Positions 8,568-17,125 of a DNA stretch of 64,000 nucleotides are shown here, in pieces. The stretch lies in contig DXMW01000003.1 of assembly GCA_019414045.1 (NCBI GenBank), positions 1 to 64,000 on the forward strand. Direction: 5' to 3'. This stretch comes from Collinsella sp. (GTDB lineage Bacteria > Actinomycetota > Coriobacteriia > Coriobacteriales > Coriobacteriaceae). A model generated the notes under the pieces. The model searched no databases. It was not told the DNA's origin and worked only from the letters and a program-made list of their open reading frames with translations. Each line of letters opens with the position of its first letter. Position 1 is the first letter of the stretch. A program made the position numbers and the translations under genes.

Positions 8568-8569
8568 CC

Positions 8570-8604
8570 GAATGTGACAAAGGGACCGTCTCTTTGTCAC
8601 ATTC
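8570..8604. repeat. GGACAG-loop palindromic element, copy 2
   Basis: Arms GAATGTGACAAAG / CTTTGTCACATTC around the 9-nt loop GGACCGTCT. It sits between the convergent uvrA-like and trmL genes; the right arm carries the last codons and stop (ATG TGA on the minus strand) of trmL. Its arms nearly match copy 1. Confidence 0.8.
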
Positions 8605-9196
8605 CCGGAAAGCCTGTTTGGCGCAGAGCCTCGTAGAGGACGATGGCGGCGCTGTTGGAGAGGTTGAGTGCGCTGATGCGGTAGTCGTCCGGATTGACGA
8701 AATTGCCGCAGATATCCTGTTGAAGGATGGCCTCGTGGCTGTCTTCGGTATGCCCGAGCGATTCCTCGTGGGCTTCCCAGGCCTCGGCGTTGTCGAGTGA
8801 GTCACAATCGCGCAGCATGGGGATGCGCTCGCAGCGCGTGGGCGCCACAGCGAGCAGCTCCTCGGGAATGCCCGAGCTCTCGCTGCCAAAGACCAAAAAG
8901 TCGCCATCGCGGTAGGTGCTTTGTGCATAGGTGCGGCGCGCTTTTTTGGTCAGCAGATGCAGGCGCTCGTCGGCGGGGGAGAGATCGTTGCGCGCCAGGA
9001 AATCCTCCCAGCCGGCATACGTTGTCACGTCCAAGTTTTGCCAGTAGCCCAGGCCGGCGCGGCGCACCGTCTTGTCGTCGAGCGAAAAGCCCAACGGCTC
9101 CACCAGATGCAGGCGGGCGCCGGTGACCACGCAGGTACGGCCGATGTTGCCCGTATTGGCCGGAATCTCGGGCGCGTACAGCACGATATTGAACAT
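8597..9196 (-). CDS. trmL: tRNA (cytidine/uridine-34-2'-O)-methyltransferase TrmL
   Basis: SPOUT methyltransferase that 2'-O-methylates the wobble base of certain leucine tRNAs. The N-terminal signature MFNIVLYAPEIPANTGNIGR and the knot elements FGSESSGIP and LNLSNSAAIVLYEALRQ are typical of TrmL. At 199 residues it is about 40 longer than usual: an acidic insertion (about DCDSLDNAEAWE through NPDDYRI) separates RIPML from the last knot helix. ATG start with AAGGAG seven bases upstream. The stop codon lies in a palindromic repeat shared with the convergent uvrA-like gene. Confidence 0.9.
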   Translation of the reverse strand: MFNIVLYAPEIPANTGNIGRTCVVTGARLHLVEPLGFSLDDKTVRRAGLGYWQNLDVTTYAGWEDFLARNDLSPADERLHLLTKKARRTYAQSTYRDGDFLVFGSESSGIPEELLAVAPTRCERIPMLRDCDSLDNAEAWEAHEESLGHTEDSHEAILQQDICGNFVNPDDYRISALNLSNSAAIVLYEALRQTGFPGM

Positions 9197-9218
9197 GAAT
9201 CTCCTTGGCATAGAACGA

Positions 9219-9259
9219 AAAACCACCACGAAGGGGACAGGCACCTTCGTGGTGGTTTT
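9219..9259. repeat. GGACAG-loop palindromic element, copy 3
   Basis: Perfect 16-bp arms AAAACCACCACGAAGG / CCTTCGTGGTGGTTTT around the 9-nt loop GGACAGGCA, between trmL and the end of the CobW-type gene. Arms differ in sequence from copies 1-2 but pair perfectly, and resemble those of copy 50038. Confidence 0.8.
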
Positions 9260-9298
9260 GGCGGTTACGTGGGCGGAAAAATGCCCGCTTCGATAAAC

Positions 9299-10429
9299 CT
9301 AGGCGCGGTGCCAGTCGGTCAGGCAGGCATCGAGGTCGGCGATGAGCGCATCCTTGTCCATGTGACGGCCGATGATGCACAGGCTCGTCATGCGGTCGCC
9401 CGTCTCGTCGTCCCAAATCTGCATGATCTCGGGGTTCTCGTCGATGATCTTCTGCTTCTCGCCCTCGGGCGCGGAGTCAACGAACAGACCGTTCTCCATC
9501 AGGCGCATCTGGTGGCCAGCCTGCTCGAACATGTAGCACATGTCCGGATCGCCGGTCTGCCACAGCGGACCCTTGACGCGGATGACCTCGTCAGGCCACT
9601 CCTGCTCAACAAAATCGGTGAACTTCTGCAGGTCAAACGGTTTGCGGCGCGAGTACACAAAGGTCTCGATGTCGTACTCGAGCACCTCGGGGTCGTCGTG
9701 CTCCTCGGGATGCTCCATGGCCTCGATCCAGGCGGCGGAGTTGTAGGCGCGCATAAAGTCGAAGCGGTCGGTGTCGAGCAGCTCCTCCATGGGGACCTCG
9801 CCGTTTTGGGCCTCGACAATCACGGCGTCCTTCTGCAGACTGCGCACGATGGCCTTGAGCTCGGCAATCTGCTCAGGCGTGACGGTATCGGTCTTGTTGA
9901 GGATCAGCGTGGAGCAAAACTCGATCTGCTGGATGAGCAGGCTCTCGATGTCGTCCTCGTCGATATCCTCTGCCAGTAGGTCGCGACCGCCGTTGAACTC
10001 GTCGTACATGCGGGCGCAGTCGACCACGGCCACGATGTTGTCGAGCGCAAGCTTGGGCTCGCCGCCCACCTTGGCCTCGTCGCAGAAGCTCGAGATGGTG
10101 TAGGCGATGGGGATAGGCTCGCAAATGCCCGAGGCCTCGATGATGATGTAGTCGAACTTGCCCGAATCAGCGATGCCCTGCAGCTGGTTGGCAAGGTCGT
10201 CCGAAAGCGTGCAACAGATGCAGCCGTTGGTGAGCGGGATGAGGTCGTCGGTCTCGGAAAGGCCGCCGTCGGCGATGAGGCTGGCGTCGACGTTGATCTC
10301 GCCGATATCGTTGACGATCACGGCGGCGCGGATGCCGCCGTCGTTAGCGAGGATGTGGTTGAGCAGCGTGGTCTTGCCGGCACCGAGGTATCCGGTAAGC
10401 ATGATGATCTTCACGGGTTTGTTGGGCAT
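9299..10429 (-). CDS. COG0523 (CobW/P47K) metallochaperone GTPase
   Basis: A 376-residue G3E GTPase of the CobW/YjiA/ZNG group, which deliver metals, mostly zinc, to client proteins. It shows Walker A GYLGAGKTT (13-21), the metal-binding CXCC in NGCICCTL, ESSG-like EASGICEP, and the NKTD base motif, then the CobW C-terminal domain (WIEAMEHPEEHDDPE to the end). Acidic and histidine-containing stretches (EHPEEHDD, GRHMDKD) may add metal ligands. ATG start follows AAAGGAGGG. No zinc- or B12-responsive site was recognised upstream, so the metal is open. Confidence 0.88.
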   Translation of the reverse strand: MPNKPVKIIMLTGYLGAGKTTLLNHILANDGGIRAAVIVNDIGEINVDASLIADGGLSETDDLIPLTNGCICCTLSDDLANQLQGIADSGKFDYIIIEASGICEPIPIAYTISSFCDEAKVGGEPKLALDNIVAVVDCARMYDEFNGGRDLLAEDIDEDDIESLLIQQIEFCSTLILNKTDTVTPEQIAELKAIVRSLQKDAVIVEAQNGEVPMEELLDTDRFDFMRAYNSAAWIEAMEHPEEHDDPEVLEYDIETFVYSRRKPFDLQKFTDFVEQEWPDEVIRVKGPLWQTGDPDMCYMFEQAGHQMRLMENGLFVDSAPEGEKQKIIDENPEIMQIWDDETGDRMTSLCIIGRHMDKDALIADLDACLTDWHRA

Positions 10430-10515
10430 GTGCCCTCCTTTGTTAGACATGGCTTACAGTTGAATCTTATGCCAAACGCCTGCTCTTATACCCACGCGCC
10501 GGCAAATAACACAGG

Positions 10516-10857
10516 CTACTCCCAGGCTCCCCATACATCGGGGCAATAACCGACGGTGGCCTTTTTGCCGTTGCGCACGATGGGCTCGGCTAGAACCTGC
10601 TGGTTCTCGAGCAACTTGTCGAAGCGCTGGCTAGGGGTGAGGTGCTGGATGAGCGCGAGCGTCTCCTCGTCCTTGGCCTTGGGGTTGAGCAGCTTGTCGA
10701 TGCCGCCGACCGCCTGCATCACGCTCGTGAGCTCTCCTTTGCTCATCTCCTTTTCCTTAAGGTCGATAAACTGCACCTTGATGCGGCGCTCCTTAAAATA
10801 GCGCTGGGCCTTCTTGGTATCGAAGGACTTCTTGGTGCCAAAAATCTGGATATTCAT
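10516..10857 (-). CDS. ArsC/YffB-family thioredoxin-fold protein, catalytic Cys replaced
   Basis: A 113-residue protein of the ArsC/Spx/YffB family. The family normally begins with a strand, then a Cys at the start of helix 1 (as in YGIKNCDTIKKA). Here the aligned sequence is FGTKKSFDTKKA, so Ser11 stands where the catalytic cysteine should be. Other features hold: RRIKVQFIDL, the Pro-containing LAEPIVRNGKKATVGY near the end. It is therefore probably not an arsenate reductase; a regulatory or RNA-polymerase-binding role like Spx is possible but unproven. It lies 11 bp after the flavodoxin-like gene and is almost surely in its operon. Confidence 0.8.
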   Translation of the reverse strand: MNIQIFGTKKSFDTKKAQRYFKERRIKVQFIDLKEKEMSKGELTSVMQAVGGIDKLLNPKAKDEETLALIQHLTPSQRFDKLLENQQVLAEPIVRNGKKATVGYCPDVWGAWE

Positions 10858-10868
10858 GTTCCGCCGTT

Positions 10869-11492
10869 CTAACGAATGAAGTTGGTGCGCTCGCGATCGG
10901 CCTCGGCGGCTTCGATGCCGGCAGCCTGCCCTGCCTCGATACAATGCAGGAGCCAAGCCATGTTCTTGCCGATGTTGCGCATGGTGGCCAGGCCCTCGGC
11001 GTCCTGGGCGGCCTCGCCCGGCATGGCACCAAAGACGTTGTTCCAGTATGTGGAGGCCACCACGGGCATCTGGTTGATAGTGAAGTATTTGTTGAGTACA
11101 TCGAAGGTGGTCGACGTGCCGCCGCGACGGGCGACGGCGACCGCGGCACCCGGCTTGTGCACAAAGGCCTTGCTGCCAGCATAGAATGCGCGGTCGAGAG
11201 CCGAGAGGATGCGTCCGCTGGGATGCGCATAGTAGACGGGGGAGCCAAAGACAAAGCCATCTGCCTGCTCGGCGGCAGCGATGAGCTCGTTCACCACGTC
11301 GTCGTCAAAGGTGCAGCGACCGCCAAGCTTGCCGCACTGACCGCAGCCGATGCAGTCGCGGATGGGCTTGGCGCCCAGTTGGAATACCTCGCTGTCGATG
11401 CCCTCGGCTTTAAGTTGCTCGGCGACTTCGGCGAGCGCGCGAGCGGTGTTGCCGTTTGCCTTGGGGCTGCCATTGACCAAAAGAACCTTCAT
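10869..11492 (-). CDS. Flavodoxin-fold NAD(P)H-dependent FMN reductase with Cys cluster
   Basis: A 207-residue flavoprotein of the NADPH-dependent FMN reductase/WrbA-like group. The phosphate-binding loop is GSPKANGNTARA (8-19). Four cysteines (C47, C50, C53, C60; DCIGCGQC...GRC) form the cluster seen in iron-sulfur flavoproteins and related anaerobic reductases. FGSPVYYAHPSG follows, the isoalloxazine-binding loop. The ATG has AGGGAG seven bases upstream. First gene of a two-gene operon with the ArsC-like protein, suggesting thiol or electron-transfer stress in an anaerobe; substrate unknown. Confidence 0.88.
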   Translation of the reverse strand: MKVLLVNGSPKANGNTARALAEVAEQLKAEGIDSEVFQLGAKPIRDCIGCGQCGKLGGRCTFDDDVVNELIAAAEQADGFVFGSPVYYAHPSGRILSALDRAFYAGSKAFVHKPGAAVAVARRGGTSTTFDVLNKYFTINQMPVVASTYWNNVFGAMPGEAAQDAEGLATMRNIGKNMAWLLHCIEAGQAAGIEAAEADRERTNFIR

Positions 11493-11564
11493 CACAAACT
11501 CCCTCTGCTGTCGGTGACTTCTGCGGAGGATTATCGCACGAGCGGGCAGATGGCGTGGGGCACG

Positions 11565-11720
11565 ATGTCGGCCCCGAGGGCCCACGGCAGGCACGCTCAC
11601 CAGGTACGAGCGGGATACGGTCCAGAGGATGTTGGAGTGCGGGGCCTCGTGCGAGCAGATTGTAAGGGGTCTGGGCGGGTCGCCCTCGATGGCGAGCTTT
11701 GAGGCCTTGGAAGGCGGGCT
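11565..11720 (+). pseudogene. Fossil N-terminus of an IS30-type transposase
   Basis: The intergenic stretch 11493-11826 contains a decayed coding segment. From ATG 11565 the frame reads MSAPRAHGR; after a shift of one base the adjacent frame reads LTRYERDTVQRMLECGASCEQ followed by IVRGLGGSPS, matching the helix-turn-helix start of IS30-family transposases (pattern LTxxERDxIxxML...SxxxIAxxLGRSPS). The rest of the transposase is absent and the sequence runs into noise. This is recognition by eye; a frameshift plus truncation make it non-functional. Confidence 0.5.
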
Positions 11721-11826
11721 GCTGCGGCGGCTATGGTTTATACTAAGGCGGTTGCTATCGAGTAATTCATACTTGGTTTGATTCGATTGTGAATGCGTAA
11801 CTAGGATGGAAAGCAAAGGAAACTCT

Positions 11827-12147
11827 ATGGGAACAGAGGATGCTGTTTGCTTGATGACTTCGATTGCCTTGATTGTCCTTTCAATCCAATACCGAAGAGG
11901 AAGATGGCTCTGCTCAATTGCTGGATATGATGTCACAAAAAGGGAGAGCGAGATTGATATACGCCCTTACGCAAAGCTGATTTCTTCTGTGACGTTATGG
12001 ATGGGGCTGCTGTTTTTCTTGTGGGCGGTAGAGGACTGGGTACGCGATTGGAATACCAGCGTTTTTGAAGTTTTGGTTCTACTTCTGTTCAGCTTGGCCT
12101 CTTTGTCGTTCGTGCGGCTCGTTAGGTTTGTGTTTATGAGGCGATAG
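11827..12147 (+). CDS. DUF3784-like small membrane protein
   Basis: A 106-residue protein with three hydrophobic segments (about residues 5-22, 50-69, 78-97). The segment YRRGRWLCSIAGYDVTKRE followed by IDIRPYAKLIS matches the DUF3784 pattern (a membrane helix, then an AGYN-type loop and a charged stretch), a family of unknown function common in anaerobes. ATG 11827 has AAAGGA six bases upstream and was preferred over the ATG at 11806, which lacks one. The gene and its flanks are more AT-rich than the neighbourhood, next to a transposase fossil, suggesting past transfer. Confidence 0.7.
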   Translation: MGTEDAVCLMTSIALIVLSIQYRRGRWLCSIAGYDVTKRESEIDIRPYAKLISSVTLWMGLLFFLWAVEDWVRDWNTSVFEVLVLLLFSLASLSFVRLVRFVFMRR

Positions 12148-12172
12148 CCAGCGGAAGTGGCTGGACGACAAA

Positions 12173-12304
12173 ATGGACCAATGCAGCCAATTGTCAATAG
12201 AATTTGATAGGCTTGGCTTAACAGATTTACTCGAGGGCATATCCGTGGCGGGGGATAGGTTCTATCTTGTTGAGCACTTATTTGCATCAGGCAAAGTAAA
12301 CTAA
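12173..12304 (+). CDS. Possible 43-residue protein
   Basis: A short frame from ATG 12173, 25 bp after the DUF3784-like gene, encodes a soluble-looking peptide (MDQCSQLSIEFDRLGL... ending FASGKVN). Only a weak GGA precedes the start. Composition is protein-like and it shares the AT-rich context of the gene before it. It may be the decayed end of a larger gene. Low confidence. Confidence 0.3.
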   Translation: MDQCSQLSIEFDRLGLTDLLEGISVAGDRFYLVEHLFASGKVN

Positions 12305-12431
12305 GAGTATCGAAACGGTGCCCCCGGGCCCCGGGAGGGACTGCGGGGACGTTCGGCTAACTGCGGGTACGACCTATTTGCCCAATGTGTTCGGTTGAGA
12401 TCGGAAATTAACCATCATGCGCCCCATAACG

Positions 12432-13961
12432 CTAGTCCAGCTTGGTGCCCGGTACCTGCGGCGCCTCTTTAATCAGCGCATTAAGTTCGTTCAAAATGGA
12501 AACGGGCTGTCGGTCGACGGCATCCAGATGAAGCGTCGCCACGCGAAGGGGCGGCTGATATTCAAATGAGCCAAGGAGCACGGGCGATCCCAAGAACCGT
12601 TCGATTTCGTCTGCAACCGCGTCGGTCTCTTCGGGATCAAGCTCGTCAAAGAGCGCCACGAACATCGGTCCGGTCGAGCGGAACAGACGACCCTTGCCGC
12701 GCGAGCAATCCATGAGGCAGGCGGCGCTTTCTGCCAAAACGCGGTCGCCTGCATCAAAGCCAAAGCGGGCATTGACCTGTGCGATTTCGTCGATTTTAAT
12801 GGCGATTAAGCCCGCGTTTCGTGCCACGCGACGCATCTCGCCAATGGCGTTGACCAGGGCGTGGATATCGCCCAGACCGGTCACGGAATCGGTCGTATCT
12901 GCCAAGCTTCGGTTGGTGACAATGCCCACATACATGTTGGGCTCGGTATCGGTGCCGTCCAGGCGGTAACCCGTGCAGTCGCAAAGCGCGTATTTTCCGG
13001 CGGTATTCATGACGCGATACTGCATGCAGTGGAAGTGCCACGTGCCGTTTACCACCATATCGAGCTCGGCACGTACGTTGTCGCGGTCCTCGGGGTGAAC
13101 ACGGGCAAGCCATATATCGAGCGAGTTGTAGGGATGCTGGGAGGGTAGGTCAAAATCGCGCACGGCATTAACCGACCATTGCGATTCGCCGGTGTCGAGG
13201 TTAATGATGAATGGATAGCGTGTCTCGGAGCTCATGGAGATCGCTTGAAACACTCGGTCGTTGCAGGGGGGTTGTTCGGTGATCGGGCGTTGCAGCGCAT
13301 CGCCTTCTTCCGGTTGTTGCACACGGTACATGAGCTTGTAGCGATACATTTTGCGGTCGGCGTCCTTTGTCATCTGGCGACGCGTATCGCCTGCAAGTGG
13401 GTCGACGCGCGAGCAGCCAAAGCTAAAGCTGGCGATCATGGGCGCCTTGCCGCCTGATGTTGCCTCGATAAGATTGGCACGCGTCCGCTCCAGGCGCTGC
13501 TCGAGCTCGGCTTCGTCTGTCGTGGGGGATATAAGTACAAATTCGTCTCCACCGATACGGAACAGCAACTCATCGTGCTCCATTGTCTCGGTGAGTGCGC
13601 GGCAGATGCTCAGAATGTAGCGATTGCCCTCGGCGTGGCCAAACTTATCGTTGCAATGCTTGAGGCGATCGATGTCAATATAGGCACAGGTGAAGGGGGT
13701 GCCTTTGCGCCAGAGCTGATCGACATGGCGGTCGAGTCCGCCACGGTTGCCAAGATTGGTGAGCGAGTCGATATAGGCGCCGTGCTCAAGCAGCTCGCGT
13801 TCTTGTTGCAGGATGGCGAGCGTTTTCTGCAGTTGTTCGCCGATGGCACGCAGCTCCGGGGGCAGCGCAGCGACATCGAGCTCGGCGGTTGAGGCCCCGT
13901 TCGCGAGTCGCTGAAGATGGGTAATGATTGATTGCTCGCCCAGGCGATACGACTCGTTCAT
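12432..13961 (-). CDS. Diguanylate cyclase with PAS and second degenerate GGDEF
   Basis: A 509-residue soluble signalling protein. Residues about 60-215 form a GGDEF domain with an intact RIGGDEF active site (135-141), so it should make cyclic di-GMP from GTP. No clear RxxD inhibitory site precedes it. Residues about 235-345 look like a PAS domain (WLARVHPEDRDNVRAELD is the PAS_3 pattern). A second GGDEF-like domain (about 350-500; starts DSVTGLGDIHALVNAIG) has lost the signature (RSTGPMFVALF), so it is probably a binding or regulatory module. No membrane segment. ATG follows AAGGAGG. Adjacent to a second protein of the same build. Confidence 0.88.
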   Translation of the reverse strand: MNESYRLGEQSIITHLQRLANGASTAELDVAALPPELRAIGEQLQKTLAILQQERELLEHGAYIDSLTNLGNRGGLDRHVDQLWRKGTPFTCAYIDIDRLKHCNDKFGHAEGNRYILSICRALTETMEHDELLFRIGGDEFVLISPTTDEAELEQRLERTRANLIEATSGGKAPMIASFSFGCSRVDPLAGDTRRQMTKDADRKMYRYKLMYRVQQPEEGDALQRPITEQPPCNDRVFQAISMSSETRYPFIINLDTGESQWSVNAVRDFDLPSQHPYNSLDIWLARVHPEDRDNVRAELDMVVNGTWHFHCMQYRVMNTAGKYALCDCTGYRLDGTDTEPNMYVGIVTNRSLADTTDSVTGLGDIHALVNAIGEMRRVARNAGLIAIKIDEIAQVNARFGFDAGDRVLAESAACLMDCSRGKGRLFRSTGPMFVALFDELDPEETDAVADEIERFLGSPVLLGSFEYQPPLRVATLHLDAVDRQPVSILNELNALIKEAPQVPGTKLD

Positions 13962-13998
13962 GATGGATAACCTCCTTGGGTGACAGGACGCCCCGTAT

Positions 13999-14031
13999 CA
14001 TATCCCCAATTCGGTTTGAATTGGGGATATG
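13999..14031. repeat. Perfect 14-bp-arm palindrome between two c-di-GMP genes
   Basis: CATATCCCCAATTC / GAATTGGGGATATG with a 5-nt GGTTT loop, in the 127-bp gap between the end of the EAL protein gene and the start of the cyclase gene (both minus strand). No T-run follows on either strand, so it is either a mobile palindrome like others in this window, an mRNA-end hairpin, or an operator for the cyclase gene. Confidence 0.7.
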
Positions 14032-14088
14032 AGTTAGCCAATGGGGACAAATGCTCCCCTAGACGGTGGTGTTTTGCGCGCGAGCGTA

Positions 14089-16806
14089 TCAGTTGCCGGC
14101 GCCGCCATCGAGCAATGCCTCAAAATCCTCCACCGGCATGGGACGGTGGTAGAGGAACCCTTGTGCGTAGCGGGCACCCATTTGGCGCAACATGTTCGCC
14201 TGCTCGTTTGTCTCGACGCCTTCGATTACAACGGGCAGATGGAGCGATTGCGCCATCTCGAGCATTGATGAAACGATTTGCGCGCTACGGCTTTGATCGC
14301 GGTCGGTGGGCACAAACGTGCGATCAAGCTTGATGACGTCGACGTTGACGTTCTTGAGCATCGCGAGCGTAGACTGGCCGGTGCCAAAATCGTCCATGTA
14401 GGTCGAGAAACCGCGAGTGTGTAGGTCGGCCGTCAGCTTATCCACGGCCTCGGACTCTCCCGTATAAGCCGTCTCGGTGATCTCAATGCGCATGAGCTCG
14501 GGCGGTAGGTTGTATTGGGCGGCAAGCGCCCCCATATGCTCGGCGACGTCGCAGGCAAGGATATCCACGCGCGACACATTGAGCGAGATCGGAACTACGC
14601 GCAGCCCTCGATCGATGCACTCACGCAGCCACGAGGCGACGCCCTGCCAAACATATTTGTCGAGCGTCACCACAAAACCGCTTTCCTCGAGAGCGGGGAT
14701 AAAGGTGGTAGGTGAAATGAGGGAGCCATCCTTGTCAATCCAGCGTGTGAGCGCCTCGGCGCCAACGATCTCGCCGGTTTCCATGTCGACCTGGGGCTGC
14801 AAGTAGTAGGTAATGCGGCCGTTTGAGAGCGCATACTGGAATTCGGTCAGCGTGCGGTGGAACGCGATTTCGTGTTCGTATTCCTCGGGGCGGAAAATGG
14901 CAATGCGCTCCTTAAAGTCGTTTTTTGCGCGCCGATTGGTAAACATGGCCTTGGCCTGCGCATCGATGGTGATTTCCTCGTTGGAGTCGATGGGGTAGAC
15001 GCCCATGGACGGCCAGAAGCCCACGCCGTCATCATGCTTGGCCACGGCCTGGCGAATGCGGCTATAGATCTGATGGACGGTGTCGTGTTCAAAGGGGATG
15101 AGTACGCAAAAATCGTCTTGGCCCCAGTACCCTGCGACGCCCATGGCGGCATTCTCGATGTCCTTGAGAACCGTGCCCACATCGGCGAGTACGCGGTCGC
15201 CCTCGGCCTGTCCGTGCCATTCGTTGAACAGTCGCATGTGCCCCATATCGACGGTGGTGATACACCAGGCGCCGTTGCGCCTTGTCTCGAGAAATTCGTT
15301 GGCGCGGCGCATAAACTCGCTGGGTCGATAGAGACCCGTGAGCGGATCGATGCGTTCGGCGATGGCGCTTTTGCGCTCCACCTCGGGTATGGGGAGGCTG
15401 TCGTTGGGAACAAGCCCGCCGGCCGTGCGAATGCGACGGTCGAGTTCGCCTAAAACGGCGGCCGTTTGATTGGTCAGGTGCTCGTAAAAGGCCGGAACGA
15501 CAAGACAGACGGGGGTAATAGTGTCGCCCGCGATTCGAACGGGAGCGAAAACGGCCTCTTTGAGATGTTGGATCAGTTGCTCGAATGCTTCGTGATCCAA
15601 ATTGTTGCTAAGCACGACGAACTGGGCGTTGCGTGAACGGAAGACGCGACTCCTGCCGCGAGTAATCGACAGCATGCGGCCTGCGTATTCGGCGAGCATG
15701 TTGTCGACGGCCTCGGCCCCGTAGAGCTCGTTGAGCTTTGCCGTGCCGCGAACGCGCACTGCTATAAGCCCCGTCTCGCAACGGTCGCGACGGCAGGCAT
15801 CGATAGCGTTGATCAGCGTGCGCTGCGTTCCGAGACCCGTGGCGGCGTCGACGGTCTCGGCAAGCGAGTGGTTGACGAGCTCGCCGACATAGAGCGAGGG
15901 GACATTTCCGTCGCCGTCGATACGAAACCCGCGAGCACGGCCGAGGATGTAATCGCCGGCGGCATTGCGCACGCGGTACTGCATGACGTGACGATGTTTG
16001 GAGCCGTCATAGATTTGGTCGATGTCGTTGGTATAGGCCTCAAGGTCATCGGGATGGACACGCGTTTTCCAATAATCGTGACAGTTGTCTATATGCTCCG
16101 AAGGAAGACCAAGATCGCGCAAGGCGCCTTGTGACCAAAGGGTTCGATGTTTGTCCAAGTTCTCGATAAAGAAATAGCGGCCTTCGTTGAGCATCGAAAG
16201 GGCGTCGAAAATTCGATCGCTTATTTCGAAGTCGTCGGTGTGGGCTTGTGCGATATTGCGTCGATCAAGGTGCACGGCATGACGTAGCTTGTAGTCGTAC
16301 ATGCGATGGTCGGCATCGTTCGTCAAGCGATTGGGGGCTTCGCCCAGGGCGGGGTCGGCGTGTGCCACTCCGTAGCTAAACGAGTGAGGCATCTCGGCAT
16401 CGTTGTTTTTGAGCAGGACCGTTCGGCAGCGTTCCAGACGTTCGGCGAGGTCGTCCTCGGTTGCAATCGTAGACAGGATGGCAAACTCGTCGCCTCCCAG
16501 ACGAAACGCCGCTTCGTCCACCTCCATATACAGCTTGAGATAGAGGCTTACCTGCAAAATATAGCGGTTGCCCTCGTCATGGCCAAAGACGTCGTTGCAG
16601 TGCTTGAGATTGTCGATATCGATGTACGCCATGGTAACGGGGGTGTCCTGCTCCCAGAGCTCCTCGAGGGAACGGGCAAAGCCGCCGCGGTTGCCAAGCC
16701 CGGTAAGCTGGTCGGTAAAGGCGGTCCTGACCAGATCCTCCTGACGCTTGAGAAGGTCGCGGACGGTCTTTTCGAGCGTTTCAGTGTAATTGCTGGGGGT
16801 ATCCAT
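14089..16806 (-). CDS. GGDEF-PAS-GGDEF-GGDEF-EAL cyclic-di-GMP protein
   Basis: A 905-residue multi-domain enzyme. Domain 1 (about 30-180) is a GGDEF with intact RLGGDEF (102-108). A PAS segment (WKTRVHPDDLEAYTNDIDQ) follows, then a degenerate GGDEF (SRNAQFVVLS), then a third GGDEF-like domain starting DPLTGLYRPSEF with GQDDF in place of GGDEF. The C-terminal EAL domain keeps EALTRW, SLNVSR, RIEITET, DDFGTG, IKLDRTF and EGVET, so it should hydrolyse cyclic di-GMP. The protein can thus make and degrade the messenger. ATG at 16806 chosen; a GTG 57 bases upstream is possible, neither with a strong ribosome site. The first ~230 residues are clearly related to the cyclase downstream, indicating duplication. 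Confidence 0.88.
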   Translation of the reverse strand: MDTPSNYTETLEKTVRDLLKRQEDLVRTAFTDQLTGLGNRGGFARSLEELWEQDTPVTMAYIDIDNLKHCNDVFGHDEGNRYILQVSLYLKLYMEVDEAAFRLGGDEFAILSTIATEDDLAERLERCRTVLLKNNDAEMPHSFSYGVAHADPALGEAPNRLTNDADHRMYDYKLRHAVHLDRRNIAQAHTDDFEISDRIFDALSMLNEGRYFFIENLDKHRTLWSQGALRDLGLPSEHIDNCHDYWKTRVHPDDLEAYTNDIDQIYDGSKHRHVMQYRVRNAAGDYILGRARGFRIDGDGNVPSLYVGELVNHSLAETVDAATGLGTQRTLINAIDACRRDRCETGLIAVRVRGTAKLNELYGAEAVDNMLAEYAGRMLSITRGRSRVFRSRNAQFVVLSNNLDHEAFEQLIQHLKEAVFAPVRIAGDTITPVCLVVPAFYEHLTNQTAAVLGELDRRIRTAGGLVPNDSLPIPEVERKSAIAERIDPLTGLYRPSEFMRRANEFLETRRNGAWCITTVDMGHMRLFNEWHGQAEGDRVLADVGTVLKDIENAAMGVAGYWGQDDFCVLIPFEHDTVHQIYSRIRQAVAKHDDGVGFWPSMGVYPIDSNEEITIDAQAKAMFTNRRAKNDFKERIAIFRPEEYEHEIAFHRTLTEFQYALSNGRITYYLQPQVDMETGEIVGAEALTRWIDKDGSLISPTTFIPALEESGFVVTLDKYVWQGVASWLRECIDRGLRVVPISLNVSRVDILACDVAEHMGALAAQYNLPPELMRIEITETAYTGESEAVDKLTADLHTRGFSTYMDDFGTGQSTLAMLKNVNVDVIKLDRTFVPTDRDQSRSAQIVSSMLEMAQSLHLPVVIEGVETNEQANMLRQMGARYAQGFLYHRPMPVEDFEALLDGGAGN

Positions 16807-16953
16807 GCTGTAGGCGGCTTTCTGGGGTCGGGGCGGATTGCGTCGGGCGAGCTCGTTGTGCACACGCGTTGTTGCTCAACGCCTCGCGTGTTTCCAAGCC
16901 CCCGCCTTGCTGCGTCGTTGGGTTTATTTGTCGGCTGACGTTCGTTGCTGATA

Positions 16954-16966
16954 ACTACTGAGTAGT
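16954..16966. promoter_or_regulatory. Short palindrome in divergent promoter region
   Basis: ACTAC-TGA-GTAGT followed directly by TATAAA, between the divergent EAL-protein and patatin genes. A candidate operator or -10 region; weak evidence. Confidence 0.25.
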
Positions 16967-17125
16967 ATAAACAAGTGTATGGAATTATGCAGGGGTGCCC
17001 ATGTTGCGGGCGGCCATTATTCGCCAAACGGTAACGCGACGATGTTCGATGAAAATGCGACTGAGGCGATATATGTTGACGGGTATACTTGTTTCGTTTT
17101 AAAACGCAGGAACGGAGATGGTCGC

